A program made the position numbers and the translations under genes. Source: Labrys sp. WJW (GTDB lineage: Bacteria > Pseudomonadota > Alphaproteobacteria > Rhizobiales > Labraceae). From it: 64,000 nucleotides of DNA. Positions 27,173 to 36,453 of this stretch are shown here, piece by piece. The DNA lies in assembly GCF_001676615.1 (NCBI RefSeq), contig NZ_LYXZ01000056.1:62001-126000 (forward strand). The letters are read 5' to 3'. Under the pieces are notes generated by a model. It was not told the origin of the DNA and made no database searches. It worked only from the letters and a program-made list of their open reading frames with translations. Position 1 is the stretch's first letter, and every line of letters starts with the position of its first letter.

Positions 27173-27253
27173 TCGATGTGACTGCATCACTGCGTTATTT
27201 CAAAGCAGACCGGATCAGGCCTTCCCGTAAGGCCTGTTCATTGAAGGACGGTA

Positions 27254-28609
27254 TTGAACCTCATGAGTTTCTCAGCATTTCACAGGGCCTCGTTTTGCCG
27301 CAAAACACGACGCGCAAGCCTGCGTCGCCTGGTGACAGGCTTGTTGACCGCAGTGGTTGCCACGATGGGTGTTGCGACGACGGCGCTGGCCGAGCCCTAT
27401 CTGCTTGGGCCGGAAGACAAGCTCAAGATCAGGGTCTATGACTGGCGCGCCTCCTCGAGCGAGGTGCATGAATGGGCGGCGTTGACAGGCGAATTCGTCG
27501 TGGGCGCGTCCGGCAACGTATCCCTGCCGCTCATCGGCGAGGTCCCGGCGGCGGGCAAGAGCACGGGCGACCTGTCTGTCCTGATCGGCGAGAAGCTGCA
27601 GGCCAGCATCGGCCTCTCCAACCGGCCGGATGCCTCGGTGGAGGTGTCGACCTACCGGCCTTTCTACATATTGGGCATGGTGACAACGCCTGGCCAGTAT
27701 CCCTACAAGCCCGGCCTCACCGTACTCCAGGCCATCAGTACGGCGGGGGGCGTGCTGCGTGTCTCCGATTTCGGACTTCTCAGCTTCCAGCGCGAGAGCC
27801 TGGTCAATCGCGGCGATCTACGGACCCTGGCGGTGGAACGGCTGGGGCTGCTGGCGCGCGAAGCGCGCCTCGACGCTGAATTGCGGGATAGCGACACCAT
27901 TACCTTCCCCAAGGAGCTGATGAGCCAGGCCGACACGCCGCAGATCGCCCAGATGATGAAGGAGGAGCAGCTCCTGTTCGAGGCGCGCAAGCAGGCATTG
28001 CGCTCGCAGGAGGATGCGATCAACCAGACCAAGAAGCTGCTCGGTTCCGAGGTCGAATCCCTCAAGGCCAAGAGCCAATCCCTGGAGCGCCAGCTCGACC
28101 TGGCCAAGCAGGAACTGGATAACGTCAACGGCCTGGTGTCCAAGGGGCTGGCCGTCGCCTCGCGCAAACTGGCGCTGGATCAGAACGTCTCGCAATTCGA
28201 AAGCAACCGCCTGGATATCGATCTGCTGATCCTGCGTGCGCAGCAGGATATCTCGAAGGCCGAACGCGATGTCGTCGACCTGCACAACAAGCGGCGCAAC
28301 GACATTCTGACCGAGATATCGGACGTCCGCAGCAAGATCTCGGTGAATGCCGAGAAGACGACGACGACGCAGGGACTCATCTACAACGCCGAGGTGCAGG
28401 CGCCGCAGGCCGTTGTCTCCCAGATCGGCAACATCAACAGCAAGCTGACCTTTGCCATCATCCGGCGGGTCGGGGACAAGACGCAGACCATCGAGGCGAA
28501 CGAAGCGGACCCGGTTTATCCCGGCGACGTGGTGAGAGTGGATCGCGTCGGCGCAACGCCCAATGGCCAGGAGATCGTGCCGCGTTCTTCTGCCTCGGCG
28601 CAACCTTGA
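27254..28609 (+). CDS. Periplasmic polysaccharide export protein (ExoF-like, OPX/SLBB with coiled coil)
   Basis: The protein has about 450 residues. The N-terminus has a basic region and a hydrophobic stretch ending ATTALA before EPYLLGPEDKLKI, a good signal peptide. The polysaccharide export domain (about 48-135) shows LGPEDKLKIRVYDW and GNVSLPLIGEV. An SLBB-like segment (VSTYRPFYILGMVTTPGQYP and following) comes next, then a long predicted coiled coil (about 230-380, rich in Lys, Glu, Gln) as in ExoF of rhizobia. It links the inner-membrane co-polymerase with the outer membrane. A TTG at 27254 lies close behind GAAGGA; ATG at 27263 is the alternative start. It ends just before a strong shared hairpin. 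Confidence 0.9.
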   Translation: MNLMSFSAFHRASFCRKTRRASLRRLVTGLLTAVVATMGVATTALAEPYLLGPEDKLKIRVYDWRASSSEVHEWAALTGEFVVGASGNVSLPLIGEVPAAGKSTGDLSVLIGEKLQASIGLSNRPDASVEVSTYRPFYILGMVTTPGQYPYKPGLTVLQAISTAGGVLRVSDFGLLSFQRESLVNRGDLRTLAVERLGLLAREARLDAELRDSDTITFPKELMSQADTPQIAQMMKEEQLLFEARKQALRSQEDAINQTKKLLGSEVESLKAKSQSLERQLDLAKQELDNVNGLVSKGLAVASRKLALDQNVSQFESNRLDIDLLILRAQQDISKAERDVVDLHNKRRNDILTEISDVRSKISVNAEKTTTTQGLIYNAEVQAPQAVVSQIGNINSKLTFAIIRRVGDKTQTIEANEADPVYPGDVVRVDRVGATPNGQEIVPRSSASAQP

Positions 28610-28615
28610 TCGCCA

Positions 28616-28653
28616 GGCACCGGGAAGGCGGAGCATGCCGCCTTCCCGGTGCC
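28616..28653. terminator. Bidirectional terminator-like hairpin between convergent genes
   Basis: Sixteen perfect base pairs (28616-28631 with 28638-28653) with a six-base loop lie exactly between the stops of the export gene (28609) and the oxygenase gene (28657). The T-tracts are poor, so it may act as a transcript end stabiliser as well. Confidence 0.65.
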
Positions 28654-28656
28654 GCC

Positions 28657-29412
28657 TTATCGGGCGTCGTGGAAAATGAGGCCCAATGTGTGCCTCTGTC
28701 CCGAGCGAACGCGGCTGACACCGTGGCGTAGATTGACGCGATAGGACCCTCTGCTGCCCTGGACTGGCCGGTTGTGCACGGCGAAGGCGACGGCATCGCC
28801 CTGGCGCAAGGGCACGACCTCGACCCGGCTCTGCATGCGGGGACGCTGTTCGGTAAGCACGAACTCGCCGCCGGTGAAATCCAGGCCGGGTTGCGAAAGC
28901 AGAATGGCGACCTGGATCGGAAAAGCGAGGTCGCCATAGAGATCCTGGTGGAGGCAGTTGAAGTCTCCGGGCCCGTATTGCAGCAGCAGGGGAGTCGGCC
29001 GGTTCTGGCCGGCCGCATGGCAGGCCTCCAGAAAATCGGCATGGGCCGCCGGATAGGCTGTCTCGATGCCCATGCGCCGGTTCCAGGCGTTGGCGGTGGC
29101 AGCAAGGCGGGGATAGAGCGCGGTTCTGAGCTGACCGATCAGCGCTGGTAGGGGATAGGCGAAGTAGCGATATTCGCCGCGGCCAAAGCCATGCCTTGCC
29201 ATATGGATATGGCTGCGGAAATGCGCCTCCTGCGTATAGAGATCGGCGATGCCCCGGCATTCTTCCGGCGAGAGCAGGCCATCCAACACGGCGCAACCAT
29301 AATCGTCGAGTTGGCGGGTCAGCCCCTGCCAATCATAGGAGGCGATCCGGTCGGCGCCATAGTCGTCTGGAACAGGCAAGGAAGCAGGCTGGGGGCGTGG
29401 CAGGCCGGACAT
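28657..29412 (-). CDS. 2OG-Fe(II) dioxygenase (prolyl-hydroxylase-like fold)
   Basis: The protein has 251 residues. It carries the facial-triad pattern of 2-oxoglutarate/Fe(II) oxygenases: HxD in NCLHQDLYGD (about residue 140), a distal His in LRHGVSRV, and the 2OG-binding Arg in RSGQRHTLGLIF. The C-terminal half matches the prolyl 4-hydroxylase-type double-stranded beta helix (GGEFVLTEQRPRMQSRVEVV, LRQGDAVAF). No signal peptide is visible, so it is cytoplasmic. The substrate cannot be told from the sequence; protein, nucleic acid or small-molecule hydroxylation are all possible. It is convergent with the export gene and not clearly part of an operon. Confidence 0.85.
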   Translation of the reverse strand: MSGLPRPQPASLPVPDDYGADRIASYDWQGLTRQLDDYGCAVLDGLLSPEECRGIADLYTQEAHFRSHIHMARHGFGRGEYRYFAYPLPALIGQLRTALYPRLAATANAWNRRMGIETAYPAAHADFLEACHAAGQNRPTPLLLQYGPGDFNCLHQDLYGDLAFPIQVAILLSQPGLDFTGGEFVLTEQRPRMQSRVEVVPLRQGDAVAFAVHNRPVQGSRGSYRVNLRHGVSRVRSGQRHTLGLIFHDAR

Positions 29413-29586
29413 AGGCTCGTCCTTTCGTCATCATGATGGGTTCACGATGACTTTAGGTCCGCCCGGCCGAGCCGACATTCCGATCTCTGCTGCCTGCCTC
29501 GACACCCCACCATAGGCCGTCAAACACGACGACACCGCGTGCGAGGGCGCGCGGTGCGGTTCGGAGACGGTTCAAATGTATCGGGA

Positions 29587-29895
29587 TCAGTGCTTGGTCT
29601 GCGTCTTGGCGAAGCGGCACTCGGCCGCCATGGCAGCGGCATCCAGGCGCACCATGGCATCGGTGATGATCCTGCGGGCCTCGATCGGAATCTTGCCGCG
29701 CATGGCCAGAAAATCGCCGGCGCGGCGATGGTCGGATTCGGGCAGGGCTTCGAGTTGCAGCAGGGCGTCGGCCCAGCGGAGGCAGGCCTTGACCTTTGCC
29801 GGGGATCTACGGTCCCTGAGATTGGCCATCGCGTCATGCGTCGCGAACTCATATTCGAGTGCCGCTGCGATGGCCGGGTCTTTCGGCTCTTTCAT
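29587..29895 (-). CDS. Small hypothetical protein
   Basis: A 102-residue frame starting MKEPKDPAIAAALEYEF, mostly alpha-helical in character, with balanced charge and no signal peptide, membrane segment or known motif. Its amino-acid make-up looks like a real protein, whereas the overlapping frames on the other strand have the Gly/His/Arg bias of shadows. The ribosome site is weak. Family not recognised. Confidence 0.5.
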   Translation of the reverse strand: MKEPKDPAIAAALEYEFATHDAMANLRDRRSPAKVKACLRWADALLQLEALPESDHRRAGDFLAMRGKIPIEARRIITDAMVRLDAAAMAAECRFAKTQTKH

Positions 29896-30403
29896 GGATG
29901 CCTAGCTCACTGGGGTCGTGCGAATGGAAGGTAGATTGCTCTCACACAACTTAATGAAATCGATCTCAAAATGCAGACCGGCAAATTTGCGGGGTATTTT
30001 TGGGGTGGTGTGGGAAAAACGGTTTTCGCCTCGGCCGAAAGTAGCAATCCATTCCACCATGCGGCTAGGAGACGTAGCTGTCATGCCGCCGTCATAGTGC
30101 CGGATGACGTGAGGAGAGGCCTTGAGGGGGTTAGCGACCGCCGCAGCCTGTCGGTTCCGATCGCCGGCATGGCCTTTCCGTCACTCCTTTTTTCTTCTTC
30201 ATCTACCGCAAAGAGGTAGGGAAAATCGGCGGTATCGAGGCAAGAAGCGAGGGTAATTGCCGCTTTCCATGCCGGTTACTCTCTTTTGGCAGTTGGTCGC
30301 GCGTGACCGGCGGATAGGGGTCGAAATCCGGCGGAGCGGGCGGTAGGATCGTCGCTGCGGCAAGGATCGCAGTATCCCGGGCGCCGATACGGGGAGTAAG
30401 ACC
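29896..30403. other. Intergenic region before the aldo/keto reductase gene
   Basis: About 510 bases, divergent between the hypothetical gene and the reductase gene. It contains a pyrimidine-rich run near 30186-30200 and an inverted repeat CTACC-N7-GGTAG at 30203-30219 that resembles the motif upstream of the exopolysaccharide genes. No gene is supported. Confidence 0.5.
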
Positions 30404-31237
30404 ATGACGATTTCCACCACCCGGCTGCCGGATGGTTCCGCTATGCCCGTATTCGGGCTCGGCACCTGGGGCATGGGCGAGGCGAGGCGGGAGGCCGGAG
30501 CCGAGGTCGCCGCCTTGCGCGCCGGGCTCGACCTCGGCATCGGCCTGATCGATACCGCCGAGATGTATGGCAGCGGCGGTGCCGAGCAGGTCGTCGGACA
30601 GGCGATCGCGGGACGGCGCGACCAAGTCTATCTCGTCTCCAAGGTCCTGCCTTCGAATGCTGGTCGCCGCCAGGCGGTTCGCGCCTGCGAGGAGAGCCTT
30701 AAGCGGTTGGGCACCGACCGCATCGACCTCTATCTCCTGCATTGGCGCAGCTCGACACCGCTCGAAGAGACGATCGCGGCCTTCGACGAACTGAAGCGGG
30801 CCGGCAAGATCCTGCGCTGGGGCGTTTCCAATTTCGACGTCGACGACATGCAGGAGGTCGAGGCAATCAGCCCGGACTGCCAAGCCAACCAGGTGCTCTA
30901 CAATCTGACGCGACGCGGGATCGAGTACGACCTGATCGGCTATTGCCGCGAGCGCTCCATGCCGATCATGGCCTATTCCCCCATCGAGCAGGGAGCGCTG
31001 GCCAGGAACCGGGTGCTGGACGCGATCGCGCGAGACCATGGGGCGACCCCCGCACAGATCGCGCTCGCCTGGGTGCTCGACAAGCCCGGGATCGTCGCCA
31101 TCCCCAAGAGCCGCCATCCCGAACGGGTGAAGGAGAATCTGGGATCGCTGACGATCAAGCTCAGCGATGCCGATCGCGCCAGCCTCGACGCTGCCTTTGC
31201 GCCGCCACGCCGCAAGCAGGGATTGGAGATGCTCTGA
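30404..31237 (+). CDS. Aldo/keto reductase
   Basis: NAD(P)H-dependent carbonyl reductase of 277 residues. It has the N-terminal FGLGTWGMG strand and the catalytic tetrad of the family: Asp and Tyr in DTAEMYG (about residues 49-55), Lys in YLVSKVLP (about 80) and His in YLLHW (about 113). The cofactor end has AIPKSRHPERVKENL, typical for the 2'-phosphate side. The length is normal for the bacterial YeaE/2,5-diketogluconate reductase group. The physiological carbonyl is unknown. It runs towards the nitrilase-family gene (stop to stop, five bases apart) and may lie just outside the arginine island. Confidence 0.9.
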   Translation: MTISTTRLPDGSAMPVFGLGTWGMGEARREAGAEVAALRAGLDLGIGLIDTAEMYGSGGAEQVVGQAIAGRRDQVYLVSKVLPSNAGRRQAVRACEESLKRLGTDRIDLYLLHWRSSTPLEETIAAFDELKRAGKILRWGVSNFDVDDMQEVEAISPDCQANQVLYNLTRRGIEYDLIGYCRERSMPIMAYSPIEQGALARNRVLDAIARDHGATPAQIALAWVLDKPGIVAIPKSRHPERVKENLGSLTIKLSDADRASLDAAFAPPRRKQGLEML

Positions 31238-31242
31238 ACCGC

Positions 31243-32160
31243 TCAGGCCCAGTCGCGCTTGCGCATCGGGACCAGCGGCCCCAGGCTGTCGAGATAGGCT
31301 GAGGCACCGTTGTCGGCGTAGGTCGACAGCACGACATTCTTGTCGCGGAAGGACTTCAGCACCTGCCCGAGGCCATTGGCGCCTTCATTGCGGACCTGCC
31401 TGACAAGGCCGAGGTCGATGTTGATCGGGAAGATCTCGGTGGCCTGGCCGCATTGATGCAGCACCACGCCGGTTGGATCGACGACGAGCGAGCGGCCGAT
31501 GCCGCCGCCATCCAGGCCGTTCACGTCGAAGACGTAGCAGGAGAACATCACCGCCGTGGCCTGCACGATGGCGAGCTCGGCCTGGCGATCGGTGGTGCCT
31601 GTCAGCACGGGATGGATCAGCACCTCGACGCCGGCTGAGGTCAGCGAGCGCGTGGTTTCCGGGAACCAGATGTCGTAGCAGATCGACAAGCCGAAGCGGC
31701 CGACGCCAGGTACGTCGAAGATCAGGAACTCGCTGCCGCCGGTCACCCCCGCCTCGAAGGGCATGAAGGGGAACATCTTGTCATAGCGCCCGACGATTTC
31801 GCCGGCGGGATTGATCACCACGGCATGGTTGAAGGTCTTGCCCTCGCGCTCGACGAAGACGCTGCCCGGAATGATCCAGATACGGTGCTTGGCGGCCAGG
31901 GCCTGGAAGATGGCCTCGTCGGCCTGCGGGTCGGGGGAGGCACAGGCATGCAGCGGGCCGTGGGCGGCGAGTTCGCTGAACACCACCATGTCGACCCCGG
32001 GATAAAGCGCCATCGCCTTTTCCAGTTGTGCAGCCATTGCCGCGATGTTCTGGCCGGTGACGGGCACCGGCATCTGGATGCCGGCGATCAGGAAACGGGA
32101 ATTGTCGCGCCGCGGGGCAGAAGGCGAGAGATCGTTCACCTCGGGGTGAAGGCCTGACAT
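31243..32160 (-). CDS. Nitrilase-superfamily carbon-nitrogen hydrolase (amidase type)
   Basis: The protein has 305 residues. It carries the Glu-Lys-Cys triad of the superfamily: Glu in VVFSELAA, Lys in GRYDKMFPF and Cys in LSICYDIWFPE, with the typical order and spacing. The N-terminal about 24 residues are extra to the domain. It sits 21 bases behind an Lrp-type regulator gene in the same direction, as one operon, and opposite the permease that opens the arginine island. In that setting an amide or carbamoyl derivative of a basic amino acid (for example 4-guanidinobutyramide or N-carbamoylputrescine) would fit, but this is inference. Confidence 0.88.
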   Translation of the reverse strand: MSGLHPEVNDLSPSAPRRDNSRFLIAGIQMPVPVTGQNIAAMAAQLEKAMALYPGVDMVVFSELAAHGPLHACASPDPQADEAIFQALAAKHRIWIIPGSVFVEREGKTFNHAVVINPAGEIVGRYDKMFPFMPFEAGVTGGSEFLIFDVPGVGRFGLSICYDIWFPETTRSLTSAGVEVLIHPVLTGTTDRQAELAIVQATAVMFSCYVFDVNGLDGGGIGRSLVVDPTGVVLHQCGQATEIFPINIDLGLVRQVRNEGANGLGQVLKSFRDKNVVLSTYADNGASAYLDSLGPLVPMRKRDWA

Positions 32161-32181
32161 GATTTTCCAGCTCTCATCGGT

Positions 32182-32739
32182 TCACTCCGCTTGCCGGGTA
32201 GCGGTTTTCGCCGAGAAATCCAAGCGGGGCGTCGTGCGAGGCTGTGGAGCGACGAGGTCGTCGAGCGCCACGCCTTTGAACGGCTTGGTCGATTTCAGCA
32301 CGATATAGCTCGATAGATTGCCGATCTTGGGGCCGAGCTTCAGCAATTCGTCCGACAGCATCTGATAGGAGCCGATATCGGGGCAGACGAAGCGCACCAG
32401 ATAGTCGATCGGCCCGCTGACCTTGGTGCATTCCACCACATAGCGCATGCCCATCACCATCTTTTCGAAGGTGAGAAAGTCGTCGAGGCCATGGCTGTTC
32501 AAGGTCACGGCGGCGATGACGTCGACATGGCGGCAGACTTTGGCGATGTCGATGCTGGCGTGATAACTGGAGATCACGCCTGCCTTTTCGAGACGTTTGA
32601 CACGCTGCAGGCAGGGGCTGGGCGACAGGCCAACCGCGTCGGCAAGTTCCTGGTTGGTGGCGCGGGCATCCGATTGCAGACGCGCCAGGATGCGCAGGTC
32701 GACCTGGTCGAGCCGGATCGAGCCATCGTCGTCTTTCAT
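32182..32739 (-). CDS. Lrp/AsnC-family transcriptional regulator (left end of arginine island)
   Basis: The protein has 185 residues from ATG 32739 (the frame is open further upstream, but the family N-terminus starts here). It has a helix-turn-helix at about 10-60 (LDQVDLRILARLQSDARATN, NQELADAVGLSPSPCLQRVKRL) and a C-terminal RAM/ligand domain (about 70-150) with a variant glycine pattern (VECTKVSGPIDYLVRFVCPD). A tail of about 25 residues follows the usual end. It is divergent from the amino-acid permease, so it probably senses an amino acid and controls the permease and the downstream catabolic genes as well as itself and the amidohydrolase. Confidence 0.9.
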   Translation of the reverse strand: MKDDDGSIRLDQVDLRILARLQSDARATNQELADAVGLSPSPCLQRVKRLEKAGVISSYHASIDIAKVCRHVDVIAAVTLNSHGLDDFLTFEKMVMGMRYVVECTKVSGPIDYLVRFVCPDIGSYQMLSDELLKLGPKIGNLSSYIVLKSTKPFKGVALDDLVAPQPRTTPRLDFSAKTATRQAE

Positions 32740-32997
32740 ATGCTTCGCTCCCTGCCGCTCGACCGCCCGCCGCGATTCCAGCGGGCCCACTTTCAAGGCG
32801 GCATGAGGATACCTTGCGGGTGATCTCGTCAAGACGGAGCACGGCCCCCGAGCGGCACAAACTTGCGTGCCGCCATGCTCCGGCAGCAGCAAGTGTTGAA
32901 ATGTGACGGAAATTTGGCAGCACTTTTGCTGGGCCCGGAGCTACACTGGCGCACAATAAGAAGGCACCTGCAAGGGCAATCCAGGGGAAGTGAAAGC

Positions 32998-34494
32998 ATG
33001 GCGTCATCCCTCATCGAGCGGCTCACCCGCAAGAAGCCGGTCAGCCGACTGGTCGCCGATACTGCCGACAGCGGTGATGGCCACGGTCATCTCGGTCGCT
33101 CCATTACCTTGTTCCAGCTGACCATGTTCGGCGTGGGCGCCACGATCGGTACCGGCATCTTCTTCGTGCTGAGCGAGCAGGTGCCCGTTGCCGGCCCGGC
33201 GGTGGTGATCTCCTTCGTCATCGCGGCCGTCACGGCAGGGTTGTCGGCGCTGTGCTATGCCGAGATGAGCTCGATGATCCCGGTCTCCGGGTCCTCCTAT
33301 TCCTACGCCTACGCCACGCTGGGCGAGGGCGTCGCCTTCTTCGTGGCCGCCTGCCTGGTGCTCGAATATGGCATCTCCGCCGCAGCGGTCGCGGTCGGCT
33401 GGGCCGAATATGTCGAAAAGCTCTTGAGCAACCTGACGGGCATCGTGCTGCCGGGCTGGATGACCAAGGGACCGATCACGCTTCCCGATAGCGACAACCC
33501 CTTTGCCATGGCCTTCTTCGCCGATGGTTCCGGCCTGATCAACCTGCCCGCCGTGATCCTGGTGGCGCTGTGCTGCCTGCTGCTGCTGCGCGGTTCCAAG
33601 GAATCGGCGCGCACCAATGCCATCATGGTACTGATCAAGCTGGCGGTGCTGACGCTGTTCATCGTGATTGCCGGCAGTGCCTTCAACGCCACCAATTTCA
33701 CGCCCTTCTTCGGCGAGAAGGGCTTCAACGGCGTGCAGGCGGCTGCGGCCTCGATCTTCTTCACCTTCGTGGGCCTCGACGCGGTGTCGACGGCGGGCGA
33801 GGAAGTGATCAATCCCAAGCGCAACCTGCCGCTGGCCATCATTTCCGCCCTGGTGATCGTCACGAGTTTCTATGTGCTGGTGGCCGTCGCGGCCCTCGGC
33901 GTGCAGCCGGCCAGCCAGTTCGGCGGGCAGGAAGCCGGCCTTGCCACCATCCTGCAGAACATTACGGGCCAGAGCTGGCCCGCCAATCTTCTGGCGGCCG
34001 GTGCGGTGATCTCGATCTTCTCGGTGACGCTGATCGTGCTCTATGGCCAGTCGCGCATCCTGTTCGCGGTGTCCCGCGATGGTATGCTGCCGGCCATCTT
34101 CCATGATGTGAACCCGCGCACCATGACCCCGGTCGCCTGCACCGTCATCGTCTCGGTCTTCGTCGCGCTGATCGCCGCCTTCGTTCCGGCCGGGCTGCTG
34201 TGGGATCTCACCAGCATGGGCACGCTGGTGGCCTTCACCGTGGTCTCAGCCGGCGTGCTCATCCTGCGCTATACCCAGCCGGACATGCAGCGCGGCTACC
34301 GGGTTCCGTTCGGTCCTGTCCTGCCGATCCTCTCGATCGTCGCCTGCATCTATCTCATCCTGAGGCTGAGCGGCATCGTCTTCGCCATTACAGGCGTGTG
34401 GATCGCCATCGCCGCTCTGCTCTATTTTACCTATTCGGCCCGCCATTCGCGGCTGGAGGCCCCTGACAATGCAGTCGGCGAGGCAGCCCAATGA
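32998..34494 (+). CDS. APC-family amino acid permease
   Basis: Inner-membrane transporter of 498 residues with about twelve hydrophobic segments. The APC signature in the first helix reads MFGVGATIGTGIFFVLSEQ, followed by the conserved ISFVIAAVTAGLSALCYAEM and, in the middle, FFTFVGLDAVSTAGEEVINPKRN split over its normal positions. The start is at ATG 32998 with AGGGGAAG just upstream; the longer frame from 32863 is disfavoured. This is the cationic amino acid transporter (CAT/YfnA-like) branch, which fits uptake of arginine or a related basic amino acid. The stop overlaps the stress protein start (ATGA). Confidence 0.92.
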   Translation: MASSLIERLTRKKPVSRLVADTADSGDGHGHLGRSITLFQLTMFGVGATIGTGIFFVLSEQVPVAGPAVVISFVIAAVTAGLSALCYAEMSSMIPVSGSSYSYAYATLGEGVAFFVAACLVLEYGISAAAVAVGWAEYVEKLLSNLTGIVLPGWMTKGPITLPDSDNPFAMAFFADGSGLINLPAVILVALCCLLLLRGSKESARTNAIMVLIKLAVLTLFIVIAGSAFNATNFTPFFGEKGFNGVQAAAASIFFTFVGLDAVSTAGEEVINPKRNLPLAIISALVIVTSFYVLVAVAALGVQPASQFGGQEAGLATILQNITGQSWPANLLAAGAVISIFSVTLIVLYGQSRILFAVSRDGMLPAIFHDVNPRTMTPVACTVIVSVFVALIAAFVPAGLLWDLTSMGTLVAFTVVSAGVLILRYTQPDMQRGYRVPFGPVLPILSIVACIYLILRLSGIVFAITGVWIAIAALLYFTYSARHSRLEAPDNAVGEAAQ

Positions 34495-35372
34495 AATATC
34501 TGGTTGGCCTTTCCGCCGATCAGGGCGGGCGCGAGGCGCTCGCCCTCGGCGCGGTACTGTCGCGTTCCTGCGGCGCCTCCCTGGTCGTATGCACCGTCAC
34601 ACCCGATACCTGGGGGCCGCCTTCGCCGGCTCGTGTCGATGGCGAATACGGCAACTTCCTGCACCAGCACGCCACCAAGGCGCAGGAGAAAGCCAGAGCG
34701 AGCCTGCCTGCCGACGTCCAGGCCGAATTTGTCATCGTCTCCGCCCCATCGGCGCGTGACGGTCTGCTGCAGGTCGCCTCCGACATCGATGCGGATTGCT
34801 TGGTATTGGGGTCGACCCGTGCCGCTCCGCTCGGCCGTTTCGGGGAAGGGCATGTCACCACCGATGTGCTGCGCTCGGCTCATCTGCCGGTTGCCGTGGC
34901 GCCGAGGGGGTATTCGGCTGATGCGAGGACACAGGTACGGCGGCTGAGCTGCGCCTTTGCCGGCAGCGCCACCTCGCCGGGGCTGGCCCGGCGCAGTGCT
35001 GAGCTTGCCCAGTTGCTCGGCGTTCCCCTGCGCCTGGTGACTTTGGTGGTGCGCGACAAGCAGATGTATCCGACTGGCGCAGGCTATGATGCCGAGAATA
35101 TCGTCTCCAACACCCTGCGCGAACAGGCGAGCGCCGCACAGGCCGCCGTTCTTGATCATTGGGACGGCCCGGTCGCGATCTCAGGGGAGATCGGTGACGG
35201 CAAGAATTGGAAAGCCGCCTTCGATTCGCTGCTCTGGGCAAATGCCGAATTGCTGGTGGTGGGATCGAGCAGCCTCGGACCTGTGATGCGGGTGTTCCTC
35301 GGCTCCAATTCCAGCAAGATCGCGCATAATTCCCCGGTGCCCTGCCTCATCCTGCCGCGCGTGGACGAGTAG
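34491..35372 (+). CDS. Tandem universal stress protein (UspA) domains
   Basis: The protein has 293 residues with two Usp domains (about 1-140 and 150-290). The ATP-binding loop pattern is seen as LVLGSTRAAPLGRFGEG in the first and VVGSSSLGPVMRVFLGSNSSKI in the second; the second is closer to the G-2x-G-9x-G(S/T) consensus, the first is less regular. Start ATG 34491 overlaps the permease stop, so it is cotranscribed and translationally coupled. Usp proteins fused or coupled to APC permeases are known to regulate transport, which is a reasonable guess here. Confidence 0.85.
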   Translation: MKYLVGLSADQGGREALALGAVLSRSCGASLVVCTVTPDTWGPPSPARVDGEYGNFLHQHATKAQEKARASLPADVQAEFVIVSAPSARDGLLQVASDIDADCLVLGSTRAAPLGRFGEGHVTTDVLRSAHLPVAVAPRGYSADARTQVRRLSCAFAGSATSPGLARRSAELAQLLGVPLRLVTLVVRDKQMYPTGAGYDAENIVSNTLREQASAAQAAVLDHWDGPVAISGEIGDGKNWKAAFDSLLWANAELLVVGSSSLGPVMRVFLGSNSSKIAHNSPVPCLILPRVDE

Positions 35373-35477
35373 GGGATTACCGGCTACCAGAAACTGGGGG
35401 CCTTGTTCCCAGTTACTCGAAGTTCAGGATGCGGGCGGTCGCGGGGGTGGCGAGCGCCGGCTCCATCGGAGGAAGTC

Positions 35478-36431
35478 ATGACAGCCAAATCCTTCAACCA
35501 GCCGCTCGGTGGAAACGAGATGCCGCGTTTCGGCGGCCCCGCCACCATGATGCGGCTGCCGACGCAGCCGACCACGGAAGGGCTGGACGCTTGTTTCGTC
35601 GGCATTCCCATGGATATCGGCACCTCGAACCGGCCGGGCACGCGCTTCGGACCGCGACAGATCCGCACCGAATCCTGCATGATCCGTCCCTACAACATGG
35701 CCACCCGTGCCGCTCCGTTCGACAGCCTGCAGGTCGCCGATATCGGTGATGTCGCCATCGACACCTTCAACCTGCCCAAATGCGTCGACATCATCACCAA
35801 CGCCTATCGCGACATCATCAAGAACGGCTGCCGGCCGCTGACGCTCGGCGGTGACCACACGCTGAGCTATCCGATCCTGCGCGCCATGGCCGAAAAATAC
35901 GGTCCCGTCGGCCTGATCCATATCGATGCCCATGCCGACATCAACGAGCACATGTTCGGCGAGCCGATCGCCCACGGCACGCCCTTCCGCCGGGCGGTGG
36001 AGGCCGGCGTGCTCGACACCAAGCGCTGTGTGCAGATCGGCGTGCGCGGCACCGGCTATGCGGCCGACGATTTCGACTGGCCGCGCGAGCAGGGCTTCCG
36101 CGTGGTGCAGGCCGAGGAGTGCTGGCACAAGTCACTGACGCCGCTGATGGAAGAGGTTCGCGCCCAGGTCGGCAACGGGCCCGTCTATCTGACCTACGAT
36201 ATCGACAGCCTCGATCCCAGCATCGCCCCCGGCACCGGCACGCCGGAAATCGGCGGCCTCACCACCATACAGGCGCTCGAGATCATCCGCGGCTGCTGGG
36301 GCCTCAACCTGGTCGGCTGCGATCTCGTCGAGGTATCGCCGCCCTATGATCCGGCCGGCAATACCGCGATCACCGCGGCCAATCTCCTGTTCGAAATGCT
36401 CTGCGTGCTTCCCGGCGTGCAGCGGCGATAG
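35478..36431 (+). CDS. Ureohydrolase, guanidinobutyrase/agmatinase type
   Basis: Mn-dependent arginase-family enzyme of 317 residues that splits a guanidino compound to an amine plus urea. All metal motifs are present: GGDHTLSYP near residue 120, HIDAHADINE near 148 and DIDSLDPSIAPGTGTPE near 235. The start is ATG 35478 with GGAGGA at 35468-35473; the longer frame is not supported. Family members hydrolyse agmatine, 4-guanidinobutyrate or 3-guanidinopropionate. Because the next two genes encode a 2-ketoarginine-decarboxylase-like protein and an aldehyde dehydrogenase, 4-guanidinobutyrate (giving GABA) is the best inference. Confidence 0.92.
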   Translation: MTAKSFNQPLGGNEMPRFGGPATMMRLPTQPTTEGLDACFVGIPMDIGTSNRPGTRFGPRQIRTESCMIRPYNMATRAAPFDSLQVADIGDVAIDTFNLPKCVDIITNAYRDIIKNGCRPLTLGGDHTLSYPILRAMAEKYGPVGLIHIDAHADINEHMFGEPIAHGTPFRRAVEAGVLDTKRCVQIGVRGTGYAADDFDWPREQGFRVVQAEECWHKSLTPLMEEVRAQVGNGPVYLTYDIDSLDPSIAPGTGTPEIGGLTTIQALEIIRGCWGLNLVGCDLVEVSPPYDPAGNTAITAANLLFEMLCVLPGVQRR

Positions 36432-36453
36432 ATCTCAAAAATCGGTGCATCAC